NCBI GenBank assembly: GCA_964651395.1
Contig: CAZYXZ010000001.1
Coordinates: 68,785 to 132,784, forward strand
Direction of reading: 5' to 3'
Length of the DNA stretch: 64,000 bases
Source of the DNA: CAZYXZ01 sp964651395
GTDB taxonomy: Bacteria; Actinomycetota; Actinomycetes; BP-191
Both the position numbers and the translations under genes were made by a program. Below, in pieces: positions 1 to 8,408 of this stretch. Positions within the stretch are counted from its first letter, which is position 1, and each line of letters opens with the position of its first letter. The notes under the pieces were generated by a model that saw only the letters and a list, made by a program, of their open reading frames with translations, made no database searches and had not been told where the DNA came from.

Positions 1-986
1 TGACCGCCAATCCGAGCATCTTCGCCAAGGCGATCGAAGGATCCGACGCCTACGACGACGACTTCGCAGCCGCCATGGCCAGCGGCCAGGACGTCGACGC
101 CGCCTACTGGGCCCTCGTCGCCAGCGACGTGACCGGTGCACTGCGGGTGCTTCGTCCGACGTTCGAGGCGAGTGGCGGCGTCGACGGGTTCGTCTCAGTC
201 GAGATCGCTCCGGAACTGGCGCACGACACCGCAGGCAGCGTCCAGGCGGCGCGAGCACTGCGGCAGTGCATCACCGCCCCGAACCTGTACGTGAAGGTCC
301 CCGCGACACCGGAGGGCATCCCGGCGATCCGCACGCTGGTCGGCGAAGGACAAAGCATCAACATCACGCTGCTGTTCTCGCTCGGCCGCTACGCGCAGGT
401 CATCGAGGCCTACCTGAGCGGACTCGAGCACCTGGCAGGTCAAGGGACGGACCTCGCTGGCGTAAGCACCGTCGCGTCCTTCTTCGTCAGCCGGGTGGAC
501 ACCGAGGTGGACCGTCGACTGGAGGCGGACGGCAGCGCCCACGCGCTCGCCTTGCGGGGAAGGGCTGCGATTGCGCAGGCGCGTGTCGCGTACGCGACGT
601 TCCAGGCGGCGTTCGCCGGCGAGCGGTGGGACAGGCTTGCGGCGCGCGGCGCCCGCCCCCAGCGGCTGCTGTGGGCCTCGACGTCGACGAAGCACCCCGA
701 CTACCCCGACACGCGCTACGTCGACGCCCTGATCGGACCCGACACCGTGAACACACTCACCGAGGCGACGATCGCCGCGTTCGAAGACCACGGGACGCTG
801 CAGCGAAGCATCGACCTCAACATCGACGAGGCATTCGGCGATCTGGTGGCGCTGAAGCGGGCCGGTATCGACCTGGACGACGTTGGCCGCGCACTCGAAG
901 AGGCCGGTGTGGCCCGCTTCCTCGCCGACCTCGAACACCTGCGCACGGTCCTGACTGAGAAGGCCGCGCGCCTCGCGGCGGCCTGA
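1..986 (+). CDS. tal: transaldolase, 5'-truncated by the window edge
   Basis: Transaldolase moves a dihydroxyacetone unit between sugar phosphates in the non-oxidative pentose phosphate pathway, in the cytoplasm. The frame is open from base 3 and reads TANPSIFAKAI, the expected early part of the barrel, so the true start lies outside the window. The motif LYVKVPATPEGIPAI holds the lysine that should form the Schiff base; INITLLFS and LLWASTSTKHP are further family signatures. The remaining 328 residues lack only a short N-terminus compared with the usual 360-370. A cupin gene follows 44 bases downstream in the same direction. The assignment is firm; a role in stress sugar metabolism is inference from the neighbourhood. 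Confidence 0.93.
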   Translation, partial: TANPSIFAKAIEGSDAYDDDFAAAMASGQDVDAAYWALVASDVTGALRVLRPTFEASGGVDGFVSVEIAPELAHDTAGSVQAARALRQCITAPNLYVKVPATPEGIPAIRTLVGEGQSINITLLFSLGRYAQVIEAYLSGLEHLAGQGTDLAGVSTVASFFVSRVDTEVDRRLEADGSAHALALRGRAAIAQARVAYATFQAAFAGERWDRLAARGARPQRLLWASTSTKHPDYPDTRYVDALIGPDTVNTLTEATIAAFEDHGTLQRSIDLNIDEAFGDLVALKRAGIDLDDVGRALEEAGVARFLADLEHLRTVLTEKAARLAAA

Positions 987-1030
987 CCGCACAGCTCCCA
1001 TCAGCCTCTGCCCCGACGGGATGGTGAACG

Positions 1031-1366
1031 GTGATGCAGAAGTTCTCGCTCGCAGCGCTCGCCCGTGAACTCCTCGAACGCGTGGACGAGGCCGGCGGCG
1101 GGCACACGGCGCAGACCGTCGTCGGCGGGCATGAGCGTGTCCTGCGTCAGACCGTGCTGGCCTTGCGCAGAGGCGCGACGCTCGCTGACCACGAGAACCC
1201 CGGCGAGGCGACCGTCCAGGTACTCAAGGGCCGGGTCGTGCTGACCAGCGGCGATGCGTCCTGGGAGGGCCGAACCGGCGACCTGATCGTCGTCCCGGAC
1301 GCCCGACACAACCTGACTGCCCTGGAAGAGTCAGCGGTGCTGCTGACCGTGGCGAAACTGCCGTGA
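1031..1366 (+). CDS. small cupin-domain protein
   Basis: This 111-residue protein is a single cupin fold. The segment LRRGATLADHENPGEATVQVLKGRVVLTSG matches the first cupin motif, with one clear metal-type histidine (ADHENPGEA), and GDLIVVPDARHNLTALEES matches the second, with another histidine. The start is GTG at 1031 followed directly by ATG; either could be used, and a weak purine tract precedes them. Small cupins of this kind often act as sensors or metal-dependent oxygenases, but nothing here fixes a reaction. It probably shares a transcript with transaldolase and converges on the minus-strand gene at 1381. Confidence 0.8.
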   Translation: MMQKFSLAALARELLERVDEAGGGHTAQTVVGGHERVLRQTVLALRRGATLADHENPGEATVQVLKGRVVLTSGDASWEGRTGDLIVVPDARHNLTALEESAVLLTVAKLP

Positions 1367-1380
1367 CCGCCAGTGGGCCG

Positions 1381-1671
1381 CTAAGGGAGTGCGTTGAGCA
1401 GTCCGGGCGGCGCGTCCGGACCGAACGCGCTGACCAGCACTCCTCGGGCACCACAGAATGTGCAGCACAGCCCCAGGACGATCGCTTCGTCACCAGGGTC
1501 GCTCGGTCCTTCGAAGCGGAACTGCCGCTCGATGATGCTGTGGCCCAGCTCGTGGCGGCCCTGACAGGACGGGCACTCGGCCGCTCCACCGCGCAGGTTG
1601 AAGTCTTCGGTGTATCCCTCGCGGGCCAAGAGGTCGAGGGCCTCGGTCACGGTCGACGGCGAGGAACTCAC
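1381..1671 (-). CDS. small protein of a family often mislabelled phosphoribosylpyrophosphate synthetase, with added cysteine pairs
   Basis: The GTG start at 1671 follows a good ribosome site (GGGAGG, about 8 bases upstream), giving 96 residues. The motifs GYTEDFNLRG, FRFEGPSDPGDEAIVLGL and GVLVSAFGPDA resemble, from memory, a small bacterial family often mis-annotated as phosphoribosylpyrophosphate synthetase. This copy also has CPSC at 33-36 and CCTFC at 69-73, which could bind zinc; most relatives I recall lack these pairs. A longer version from 1728 adds 19 arginine-rich residues and has no better ribosome site. Function is unknown. The gene is convergent with the cupin and divergent from the nitrite reductase gene. 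Confidence 0.6.
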   Translation of the reverse strand: MSSSPSTVTEALDLLAREGYTEDFNLRGGAAECPSCQGRHELGHSIIERQFRFEGPSDPGDEAIVLGLCCTFCGARGVLVSAFGPDAPPGLLNALP

Positions 1672-1781
1672 GCGTCTCACCTCCCACCGCCACGCAGGCG
1701 CTGCACCGCGATGACGGACATCGGACATTGCACGCAGACGAGCAGGCTAGCGGGTCGGCAGATGCGACCGGAGGGCAGGAC

Positions 1782-3167
1782 ATGAGCGCGACGCAGACGC
1801 CATCACCAGCCGCGGAGCCCTCCAGCGGCCGGGGGCTCATCGTCTTCGCCGTCGTGCTCTCCGGTGTCGCGCTCGCGCTTGCTGCGGTCGGCGTCGGCAA
1901 GCTGTCCAGCGACGACGCGTTCCCCGCGGCAAGCACCGGTACGACGGGCACCAAGACCATCGACGTCGAGCTGGGAGAGCTGTTCATCCGCGGCAGCTCC
2001 ACCGCGGCGGCCGCCGGCGAGCGGATCGTGTTCACCGTGCGCAACAGCGGCAAGGCACAGCACAACTTCGTGTCTAGCAGCGGGGCGGCGACACCCCTGC
2101 TCGACCCAGGGGGGAGCGCCCGACTCGAAGCCGGTCCGTTCGACAAGACCGTCGAGTTCATCTGCAGCGTCCCCGGTCACGCGCAAGCCGGCATGACGAT
2201 GACCTTGGCCATCAGCGGCGCCACCGGGGCATCACCGGCGGCCGCGGACACCCCCGACGACACGGCGAAGATCGACTTCTCCGCCGCGCCGGCCGCCGGC
2301 TGGCAGGTCCGCGACCCGCGCCTCCCCGCAGCTCCGGCCGGGCGCGTGCACCGGGTCACGATGCGCGCGCTCGAGAAGGTCATGGAGGTCGCACCTGGGG
2401 TGAAGCAGGAGGTGTGGACGTTCGAAGGCATCTCTCCCGGGCCGGCTCTGCGCGGTCGAGTCGGCGACATCTTTGAGGTCACACTGCGCAACGAGGGCAA
2501 GGTCGCGCACTCGATCGACTTCCACGCCTCGAAGGTCGCGTGGAACGACGAGATGCGCAGCATCGGCCCCGGCGAGTCGCTGGTCTACCGCTACGAGGCG
2601 AAGCACAGCGGCGTGTTCATGTACCACTGCGGCACCGCCCCCGCGCTGCACCACATCGGCAACGGCATGTTCGGGGCCATCGTCATCGACCCGCCCAACC
2701 TTCCGCCGGTCGACCACGAGTACCTGCTGGTGCAGTCCGAGCTCTACACCGGTCCGCAGAGCAAGCCCGGTGACCTGGCGAAGATGCAGCAGTCACGCTG
2801 GGATGCGGTGGTGTTCAACGGCTACGTCAACCAATACCAGCACAAGCCGATCCGTGTGGAGCCCGGACAACGGGTGCGTACCTACGTCTTGGACGCGGGC
2901 CCGAACGAGCACAGCTCGTTCCACATCGTCGGCACCATCTTCGACACGCTGTTCAAGGAGGGCGCGTACCAGCTCCGGCCGGATGCGAGCCGCGGGGGCG
3001 CGCAGGCGCTGGACCTGCAGCCGGCGCAGGGTGGTTTCGTCGAGTTCACCCTTGATGAGGCGGGCCTCTATCCGTTCATCACGCACAAGTTCGCCAACGT
3101 CGGTATCGGGGCGCTCGGCGTCTTCCAAGCCGGCGAGGTTGCGCCGGGTGCGATGGGCGGGCACTGA
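1782..3167 (+). CDS. nirK: copper nitrite reductase with an extra N-terminal cupredoxin domain
   Basis: This 461-residue protein should reduce nitrite to nitric oxide outside the membrane. A single membrane segment (residues 18-38) anchors it. Residues 55-145 form a plastocyanin-like cupredoxin with ligands H94, C128, H133 and M138. Residues 185-455 form a two-domain NirK core: type 1 copper by H243, C283, H291 and M296; type 2 copper by H248, H282 and probably H435; the catalytic aspartate and histidine correspond to D246 and H381. The ATG at 1782 follows GGAGGGCAGG, so it is preferred over an upstream ATG at 1728. The fused cupredoxin could deliver electrons to the core. A general multicopper oxidase is the alternative, but the ligand set fits NirK best. 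Confidence 0.82.
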   Translation: MSATQTPSPAAEPSSGRGLIVFAVVLSGVALALAAVGVGKLSSDDAFPAASTGTTGTKTIDVELGELFIRGSSTAAAAGERIVFTVRNSGKAQHNFVSSSGAATPLLDPGGSARLEAGPFDKTVEFICSVPGHAQAGMTMTLAISGATGASPAAADTPDDTAKIDFSAAPAAGWQVRDPRLPAAPAGRVHRVTMRALEKVMEVAPGVKQEVWTFEGISPGPALRGRVGDIFEVTLRNEGKVAHSIDFHASKVAWNDEMRSIGPGESLVYRYEAKHSGVFMYHCGTAPALHHIGNGMFGAIVIDPPNLPPVDHEYLLVQSELYTGPQSKPGDLAKMQQSRWDAVVFNGYVNQYQHKPIRVEPGQRVRTYVLDAGPNEHSSFHIVGTIFDTLFKEGAYQLRPDASRGGAQALDLQPAQGGFVEFTLDEAGLYPFITHKFANVGIGALGVFQAGEVAPGAMGGH

Positions 3168-3190
3168 TCGCGTCCAGATCGCCGGCGCCG

Positions 3191-4423
3191 GTGGCTCCGT
3201 TCGCTGTCGCGCGGCGCAGCGTCGTGGTGGCCGCCGGGTACGCCATCGCGGCCCTGGCGTGGGCGCTCACCGGTGATGCGCTGCCGGGGGGTCGATGGTT
3301 GGCGCTCCACTTGTTCACGCTCGGCACGCTGACGAACGCGGTGAGCGCACTGAGCCTGCACTTCGGGCAAACCCTGCTGCATGCGCGTCCAGACCGCCAA
3401 CGCGAGCTGCCACGGCTGGCGATGCGCAACGTCGCAGTCCTTGGCGTGCTGCTCGGCGTGGCCACCGGATGGACGCCTGCTGTCGCGGCCGGCTCAACGG
3501 TGCTCGCCGCCGATGTGTTCATCACGTGGTGGCTGCTCCGCCGCGCGCGGAAGCACTCCCTACCTGGCCGGTTCGGGTTCGTTGTGCGCACCTATGAACG
3601 CGCGTGCGGCGCCTTCCTGCATGGCGCGCTGCTGGGAGCACTGCTCGGCACGGGTGTGCTGCGTGGCCGCTGGTACAGCGCGGGGCGGATGGCCCACCTG
3701 CACGTGATGCTCCTCGGCTGGGCGGGGCTGCCGATCCTGGCCACCGTCGTGTTCTTCGTCCCCACTCTGGCGCGCGCACGCATCATGCCCGGTGCTGACG
3801 TGGCTTCCGCGCGTGCATTGCGGCTGGCGCCCACCGCGCTGACCGTCGCGACGCTCTCGCTGCTGCTCACCGGAGTCGGTGGCAACGCCGGCACCGGCTT
3901 GCGACTGCTCGCCGGCGCCGCGGTGCTCGTGTTCGCGGGTGCCGCTGCAGTGGTCGGCGTGTGGGCCTGGCGGGCTGGGACGGGGGCAGCACCACCCGGA
4001 TCGGCGACGCTGATCCGCTACGCCTGCCTGGCGCTGCCCGCGGCCTGCTCCGCGCAGGCCACGCTCCTCATGCTGGACGAGACCGCGGCGATGGTCGCCG
4101 TCGGAGCGTTCTACCTCACCTCGGTGCTGGCCGCCTCGCTGCTCGGCAGCGCTCCGTACTTCCTCGTCATGTCCTCCCCAGCCGAGGCACCCGAACGACG
4201 CCGGGTACTGGAACGCGTCGCCCGCGGAGGAAGGCACCGGCTCATGCTTCTGGTCGCGGCGTCAACACTGCTCACGCTGACCCACGCTGTCCGCGACAGC
4301 GGGGGCTGGACCGCCGGCGCGCAGCGTCTCGCCTGGGCGGCGCTGTTGGTCACGGCAGCCTGGACGTTGGGCAGTGTGCATATCGGATGGCCGAAGCTCG
4401 CGAAGCGACCTAGGGTCATGTGA
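3191..4423 (+). CDS. polytopic membrane protein paired with the copper nitrite reductase
   Basis: The 410 residues form about ten to twelve hydrophobic segments. Histidines sit inside membrane segments: LHLFTLGTLTNAV near 38, LHFGQTLLHA near 55 and MAHLHVMLLGW near 165. From memory, the first of these resembles the N-terminal membrane module of long actinobacterial copper oxidase/nitrite reductase proteins and, more distantly, NnrS. Here the module is a separate gene 23 bases after nirK, so it may bind heme or copper and pass electrons to it. The GTG start at 3191 lacks a clear ribosome site, so the N-terminus is uncertain. Its stop overlaps the next start (TGATG). The function is inferred. 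Confidence 0.6.
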   Translation: MAPFAVARRSVVVAAGYAIAALAWALTGDALPGGRWLALHLFTLGTLTNAVSALSLHFGQTLLHARPDRQRELPRLAMRNVAVLGVLLGVATGWTPAVAAGSTVLAADVFITWWLLRRARKHSLPGRFGFVVRTYERACGAFLHGALLGALLGTGVLRGRWYSAGRMAHLHVMLLGWAGLPILATVVFFVPTLARARIMPGADVASARALRLAPTALTVATLSLLLTGVGGNAGTGLRLLAGAAVLVFAGAAAVVGVWAWRAGTGAAPPGSATLIRYACLALPAACSAQATLLMLDETAAMVAVGAFYLTSVLAASLLGSAPYFLVMSSPAEAPERRRVLERVARGGRHRLMLLVAASTLLTLTHAVRDSGGWTAGAQRLAWAALLVTAAWTLGSVHIGWPKLAKRPRVM

Positions 4424-4761
4424 TGGCGGCAGTTGGCGGTGCCGGGCGGTGCGTGTTCGCGCTGCTCACGCTGCTGCTTGCCCTAGGCGCGGCATCTGCC
4501 TCGCACACCCTGGCAACGTCGCCACCAGTCGAGCGGACGACCGCCGACAATGACGTGGTCCTGCTCAACGCCAGTGCGCCGGCAACGATTCGCCATGCGG
4601 TGCAGCGAAGCGGCATGCTGGGCGCCCTGCCCGATCGGGCGGTCGTGGCTGCGCCGCCCATCGGTGACACAGATGCACCCCGGTGGGGGAGCCCCGAGTT
4701 CGCGGCGGCGCGACAGTTCGACTCTTGGATCGCCGAACGCGCTCCGCCCGTCAGCTCCTGA
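4423..4761 (+). CDS. small secreted protein of unknown function
   Basis: The 112-residue product begins with a signal-like segment (residues 8-27, CVFALLTLLLALGAASASHT). No lipobox cysteine follows, so it is probably secreted or anchored rather than a lipoprotein. The rest is low in hydrophobic residues and contains no family motif I recognise. The ATG at 4423 overlaps the stop of the preceding membrane protein (TGATG), which ties it to the nitrite reductase operon; a GTG one codon upstream is also possible. It may be an extracytoplasmic accessory factor of that system, which is only an inference from position. Confidence 0.5.
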   Translation: MAAVGGAGRCVFALLTLLLALGAASASHTLATSPPVERTTADNDVVLLNASAPATIRHAVQRSGMLGALPDRAVVAAPPIGDTDAPRWGSPEFAAARQFDSWIAERAPPVSS

Positions 4762-4828
4762 GTTCCCGTGACACCGCGGCCGCCGGCTGGTGGCCGTCGG
4801 CCTTCCGCATGTCCTTCAGGAGATGACC

Positions 4829-5170
4829 ATGACCGCCGCTTCCCACGCGCCCATCCGCGGGCGACCCGATCTCACCTCGCAGGATCTCCGCGAGCTGGCC
4901 CGGATGCTGCGCGAGCACCGCCAGGCCCGAGCGGACCAGCTGATCGCCCTTCAACTGAACGACCCAGCGGGGGGCGAGCTCGACGTGGAGTCGCGCCTGC
5001 GCGCGGAGACCGTCGCGCGTGCGGTGCTCGAGCTCGTCGACGGTGCCCTGACACGGATGGGGGAGGGCGGCTACGGCTGGTGCGTGCGCTGCCTGGAGCC
5101 GATCCCGATGGAGCGGCTGTTCGTCATGCCCTACGTCGCGTACTGCGTGCCCTGCCAGGTCAGCGCCTGA
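4829..5170 (+). CDS. DksA/TraR-type C4 zinc-finger protein
   Basis: The ATG at 4829 is six bases after AGGAG, which fixes the start; an ATG two codons earlier is too close to that site. The 113-residue protein has a helical N-terminal half and a C-terminal C4 zinc finger, WCVRC followed 17 residues later by YCVPC. This is the DksA/TraR layout. Family members bind the RNA polymerase secondary channel and adjust transcription during starvation or oxidative stress. The acidic tip residues of classical DksA are not obvious here, so it may be one of the shorter actinobacterial relatives. It lies between the nitrite reductase group and a convergent lipoprotein gene. Confidence 0.8.
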   Translation: MTAASHAPIRGRPDLTSQDLRELARMLREHRQARADQLIALQLNDPAGGELDVESRLRAETVARAVLELVDGALTRMGEGGYGWCVRCLEPIPMERLFVMPYVAYCVPCQVSA

Positions 5171-5219
5171 GCGCCCGTCGGCCGGCAGCACTGTCGCTGC
5201 CGGCCGGCGGGGCGCTCGG

Positions 5220-6452
5220 TCAGGCGAACTTGTCCGGGTGCTGGGCGATGATGCCGTCGGTGAGCATGTCGGCCATGTGCAGGATCTGCGTGTGGATCAG
5301 GTCGTAGTCGGCGATGTCGGCGGCGAAGTCGCCTTGGAGCCGGTGCACGGCCTCGCTGAGCGTGTGGTCGAGGTGTTCGCGCATCATCGTGCGGCCTTCG
5401 CTGGCTGGCCAGTTCTCCGGGTTGGCCTGCGCGAGGAAGTCGGCGATCAGATCGGCGTTGGCGTACCACGTGGTCTTGGTCGTGGTCACCTTCGCGGTGT
5501 CGCCGGCCTTCGCCGCGCCGACCAGGTCAGCGGCGACGAGGATGTGCTCCTTGAGCAGCCGGGTCAGCTCAGTACCGGCGGCGTCGCCGTAGATCGGCTT
5601 GATCGCATCGCCGATGTCGTCCTGGTTCTTGAGCAGCCGCTTCGCGACGAGGTCGGTGTCAGCTGCACCGTCAGCCGCGGCCAGGATGAACAGCCGGGTC
5701 CAGACGATGTGGTCCTCCCACAGCCGGTGCAGTCCGAGTCGCAGCTCGGTGGACTTGCTCGGCTTCGTGAGCGGCCCGAACTTGTCGGGGTGCTGGGCGA
5801 TGATGCCGTCGGCGAGCATGTCAGCCATGTGCAGGATCTGCGTGTGGATCAGATCCCAGTCGGCGATGTCGGCGGCGAAGTCACCTTGGAGCCGGTGCAC
5901 GGCCTCGTCGAGGGTGTGGTCGAGGTGTTCGCGCATCATCGCGCGGCCTTCGCTGGCCGGCCAGTGCTCCGGGTTGGCACCAGCGAGGAAGTCGGCGATC
6001 TTGTCGCCGTTGGCGTACCACGTCGCCTTGGTCGTGGTCACCTTCGCGGTGTCGCCAGCCTTCGCTGCGCCGACGAGTTCGGCGGCGACGAGGATGTGCT
6101 CCTTGAGCAGCCGGGTCAGCTCAGTACCGGCGGCGTCGCCGTAGATCGGCTTGATCGCATCGCCGATGTCGTCCTGGTTCTTGAGCAGCCGCTGCGCGGC
6201 GAGGTCGGTGTCAGCTGCGCCGTCAGCCGCGGCGAGGATGAACAGCCGTGTCCAGGCGATGTGGTCCTCCCACAGCCGGTGCAGCCCGATTCGCAGCTCG
6301 TCCTGCTTGGCGGAGGCTTCGCTTGCGGCGACGCTCGGGCCCGACGCGTGGGTGTCGGTGTGACTTTCCGGGTCGGTTGAGCACGCTGCGGCGAGCAGCG
6401 GTGCGGCCAGGACGCCGGCGGCGATCAGGGTGCGCATGCGGGTCAGTTTCAT
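5220..6452 (-). CDS. lipoprotein with two nearly identical 174-residue helical units
   Basis: The N-terminus (residues 1-24) is a lipoprotein signal ending in LLAAAC, so C24 should be lipidated. Two units follow, residues 52-225 and 236-409, joined by a 10-residue linker. Each starts LRLGLHRLWEDHI and ends ADGIIAQHPDKF, and they differ at only a few positions. Conserved histidines and acidic residues on predicted helices (LWEDH, KEHIL, REHLDHT, HTQILHMAD) suggest a metal- or heme-binding four-helix arrangement. Single-unit relatives are known as hypothetical proteins and are sometimes mis-called glycosyltransferases. The gene is last in a leftward operon with a ferredoxin reductase. Function is unknown. 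Confidence 0.75.
   Translation of the reverse strand: MKLTRMRTLIAAGVLAAPLLAAACSTDPESHTDTHASGPSVAASEASAKQDELRIGLHRLWEDHIAWTRLFILAAADGAADTDLAAQRLLKNQDDIGDAIKPIYGDAAGTELTRLLKEHILVAAELVGAAKAGDTAKVTTTKATWYANGDKIADFLAGANPEHWPASEGRAMMREHLDHTLDEAVHRLQGDFAADIADWDLIHTQILHMADMLADGIIAQHPDKFGPLTKPSKSTELRLGLHRLWEDHIVWTRLFILAAADGAADTDLVAKRLLKNQDDIGDAIKPIYGDAAGTELTRLLKEHILVAADLVGAAKAGDTAKVTTTKTTWYANADLIADFLAQANPENWPASEGRTMMREHLDHTLSEAVHRLQGDFAADIADYDLIHTQILHMADMLTDGIIAQHPDKFA
5226..5747 (-). repeat. second (3') copy of the 522-base tandem unit in the lipoprotein gene
   Basis: This encodes residues 236-409 of the lipoprotein. It lines up with the other copy at a constant offset of 552 bases and remains close to identical at the DNA level, including third codon positions, which indicates a recent duplication or ongoing gene conversion. 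Confidence 0.9.
5778..6299 (-). repeat. first (5') copy of the 522-base tandem unit in the lipoprotein gene
   Basis: This encodes residues 52-225. Long runs are shared exactly with the second copy, for example the stretch beginning CTGGGCGATGATGCCGTCGG at 5791, which recurs at 5239. Confidence 0.9.
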
Positions 6453-6478
6453 GGTGAGCTCCTCTGGCTCGGTTGTGG

Positions 6479-7723
6479 TTAGCCGGCGGCCGCGACAACG
6501 CGGCTCGTCAGCTCGGCGAGCGGAATGGTGGGGTCGGCCAACGCGGCGTGGCGGATCGGCTGCTGGTCGCGGATGAGCTGCTGGATGGTGTCGTTGACGT
6601 CCCAGGTGTTGGCGTTCATGCCTGCCACGACACGTCCGTCGCGGAGCCAGAACGCGAGGAACTCGCGTGATGCGGGATCTCCGCGGAAGACGACCTGGTC
6701 GCCGGGTGCAGAGTGGCCGGCGTACTCCATGCCGAGGTCGTACTGGTCGGAGAAGAAGTACGGAATCCGCTCATAGCTGACCGCGTGGCCGAGCATGTTC
6801 TTGGCCGCGGTGATGCCCTGGTGCAGCGCGTTGGCCCAGTGCTCGACGCGCAGTCGGGCGCCCAGGAGCGGATGGAACGCGTTGGCGACGTCACCAGCGG
6901 CGTAGATGTCCGGCGCGCTGGTGTGCAGGTGGTGGTCGACGAGGATGCCGTTGTCGACGGCGAGACCGGCCGCCTGTGCGAGCCCGGTCCGCGGGACCAC
7001 GCCAATGCCGACGACGACGAGGTCGGCGTCGATGCGCTGCCCGTCGCTGGTTCGCACTCCCTCGACGCGGGTGGTGCCGTCGATGCTGCTGACCTCGCTG
7101 CCGAGGCGCAGGGTGACGCCGTTCTCAGCGTGCAGATCCCGGTAGACGGTGGCGACCTCGCGGCCGAGGACCCGCTCGAGCGGGAGCGGCGACGGGTCGA
7201 TCATCGTGACGGGCAGACCGAGGGTGCGCAGCGAGGCGGTGACCTCGCTGCCGATCCAGCCGGCGCCGACGACCACGGCGGCGCGGGCGGACGATGCCGC
7301 CTCACGCAGCCGGTCGGCGTCGTGCAGCGTGCGCAGGTAGTGGACGCCGTCCAGACGTGCGCCGGGCAGATCGAGCCGGCGCGGTTCGGCGCCGGTGGCC
7401 AGCAGCAGGCTGTCGTAGTGCAGCTCTTCGAGGTCATCCAGGGTGACCTGCTGGGCGTGCGGGTCGACGCCGGTGACGCCGACGCCGGTGCGCAGCTCGA
7501 CGCCTTCGGTCGCGTAGAAGTGGGCGTCGTGGACGTAGACCTTCTCCTGGTCCTTGGTGCCGGTGAGGTAGCCCTTGGACAGAGCCGGCCGCTCGTAGGG
7601 GCGGTCGGCTTCGGCGCCGATGAGTACGATGCGCCCGTCGAAGCCTTCCGCGCGCAGCGTCTCAGCGGCCTTCGCGCCGGCGAGGCTGGCCCCGGCGATG
7701 ACGTGGGTGAGTGGCGCGGTCAT
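6479..7723 (-). CDS. FAD-dependent NAD(P)H:ferredoxin/rubredoxin reductase
   Basis: The 414-residue enzyme belongs to the BphA4/putidaredoxin reductase family, which passes electrons from NAD(P)H through FAD to a small iron-sulfur protein. The FAD-binding start VIAGASLAGAKAAE lies at residues 8-21, the ATG motif LLLATGAEPRRLDLPG near 105-120, the NAD(P)-binding VVVGAGWIGSE near 150, and the second FAD motif IYAAGDVAN near 273. The C-terminal dimerisation domain is complete. No ferredoxin gene is adjacent, so the partner is unknown. It sits 28 bases downstream of folE in the leftward operon and upstream of the duplicated lipoprotein. Confidence 0.88.
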   Translation of the reverse strand: MTAPLTHVIAGASLAGAKAAETLRAEGFDGRIVLIGAEADRPYERPALSKGYLTGTKDQEKVYVHDAHFYATEGVELRTGVGVTGVDPHAQQVTLDDLEELHYDSLLLATGAEPRRLDLPGARLDGVHYLRTLHDADRLREAASSARAAVVVGAGWIGSEVTASLRTLGLPVTMIDPSPLPLERVLGREVATVYRDLHAENGVTLRLGSEVSSIDGTTRVEGVRTSDGQRIDADLVVVGIGVVPRTGLAQAAGLAVDNGILVDHHLHTSAPDIYAAGDVANAFHPLLGARLRVEHWANALHQGITAAKNMLGHAVSYERIPYFFSDQYDLGMEYAGHSAPGDQVVFRGDPASREFLAFWLRDGRVVAGMNANTWDVNDTIQQLIRDQQPIRHAALADPTIPLAELTSRVVAAAG

Positions 7724-7751
7724 GAGCGGGCCTCCTGGTCGGTGCGGGCGG

Positions 7752-8408
7752 TCATCGCAGGGCGCCGGTGAGGGCGAAGAACTCGCTGCGGGTGGCCTGG
7801 TCGTGGCGGAGCAGGCCGTGCAGTGCGCTGGTCAGGGTCCGCGAGCCGTGCGCGCGGACACCGCGCAGCGACATGCATTGGTGCTCGGCTTCGAGGACGA
7901 CCGCGACACCTTTGGGACGTAGGTACTCGTCGAGGCAGTTGGCGACGTGTTGGGTGAGCCGCTCCTGAACCTGCAGGCCGCGGGCGAAGTGTTCGACGGT
8001 CCGGGCGAGCTTGCTCAGTCCCACGATCTGACCGGCCGGGAGGTAGCCGACGTGGGCGATGCCGGTGAACGGCAGCAGGTGGTGCTCGCAGAGGGAGTGG
8101 AAGGGGATGTCGCGGGCGAGGACGAGCTCGTCATAGCCCTCCTCGTTGGGGAACGTGGTGAGGGTGAACGGGCGCGGTGTGAGCATCTCGGCGTAGGCGG
8201 CGGCGACTCGGCGCGGCGTCTCCCGCAGATGCGCGGCTTCGGGGTCCTGGCCGAGGGCGGTCAGCAGCGCACGGACGGCGTCCTCGGCGTCGCGGAGGTC
8301 GATGGCTCTCGCTTCGCCAACGACCCGCAGCGGCGCGGGCGACGACGGCCACGCCACCCCTTCCAGGCTGTCCGAGTCGGTGCTGCTGCTGGAGTCGAGC
8401 AGGGTCAT
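7752..8408 (-). CDS. folE: GTP cyclohydrolase I
   Basis: FolE converts GTP to dihydroneopterin triphosphate, the first step of tetrahydrofolate and related pterin synthesis. The zinc ligands are C107 and H110 (SLCEHHLLPF) and C178 (EHQCMSLRG), all intact. The segment LRETPRRVAAAYAEML and the QER near 148 are typical of the family. The length of 218 residues is normal. The ATG overlaps the stop of the patatin gene by the ATGA arrangement, so the two are translationally coupled. Finding folE here rather than in a folate operon suggests a second copy serving a stress or redox function, which is an inference. Confidence 0.93.
   Translation of the reverse strand: MTLLDSSSSTDSDSLEGVAWPSSPAPLRVVGEARAIDLRDAEDAVRALLTALGQDPEAAHLRETPRRVAAAYAEMLTPRPFTLTTFPNEEGYDELVLARDIPFHSLCEHHLLPFTGIAHVGYLPAGQIVGLSKLARTVEHFARGLQVQERLTQHVANCLDEYLRPKGVAVVLEAEHQCMSLRGVRAHGSRTLTSALHGLLRHDQATRSEFFALTGALR

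Noticed and set aside
5238..6380. 380-codon plus-strand frame that also shows two repeats
   Set aside because: The repeats are a passive result of the duplication on the other strand, where the lipoprotein signal and helices make sense.
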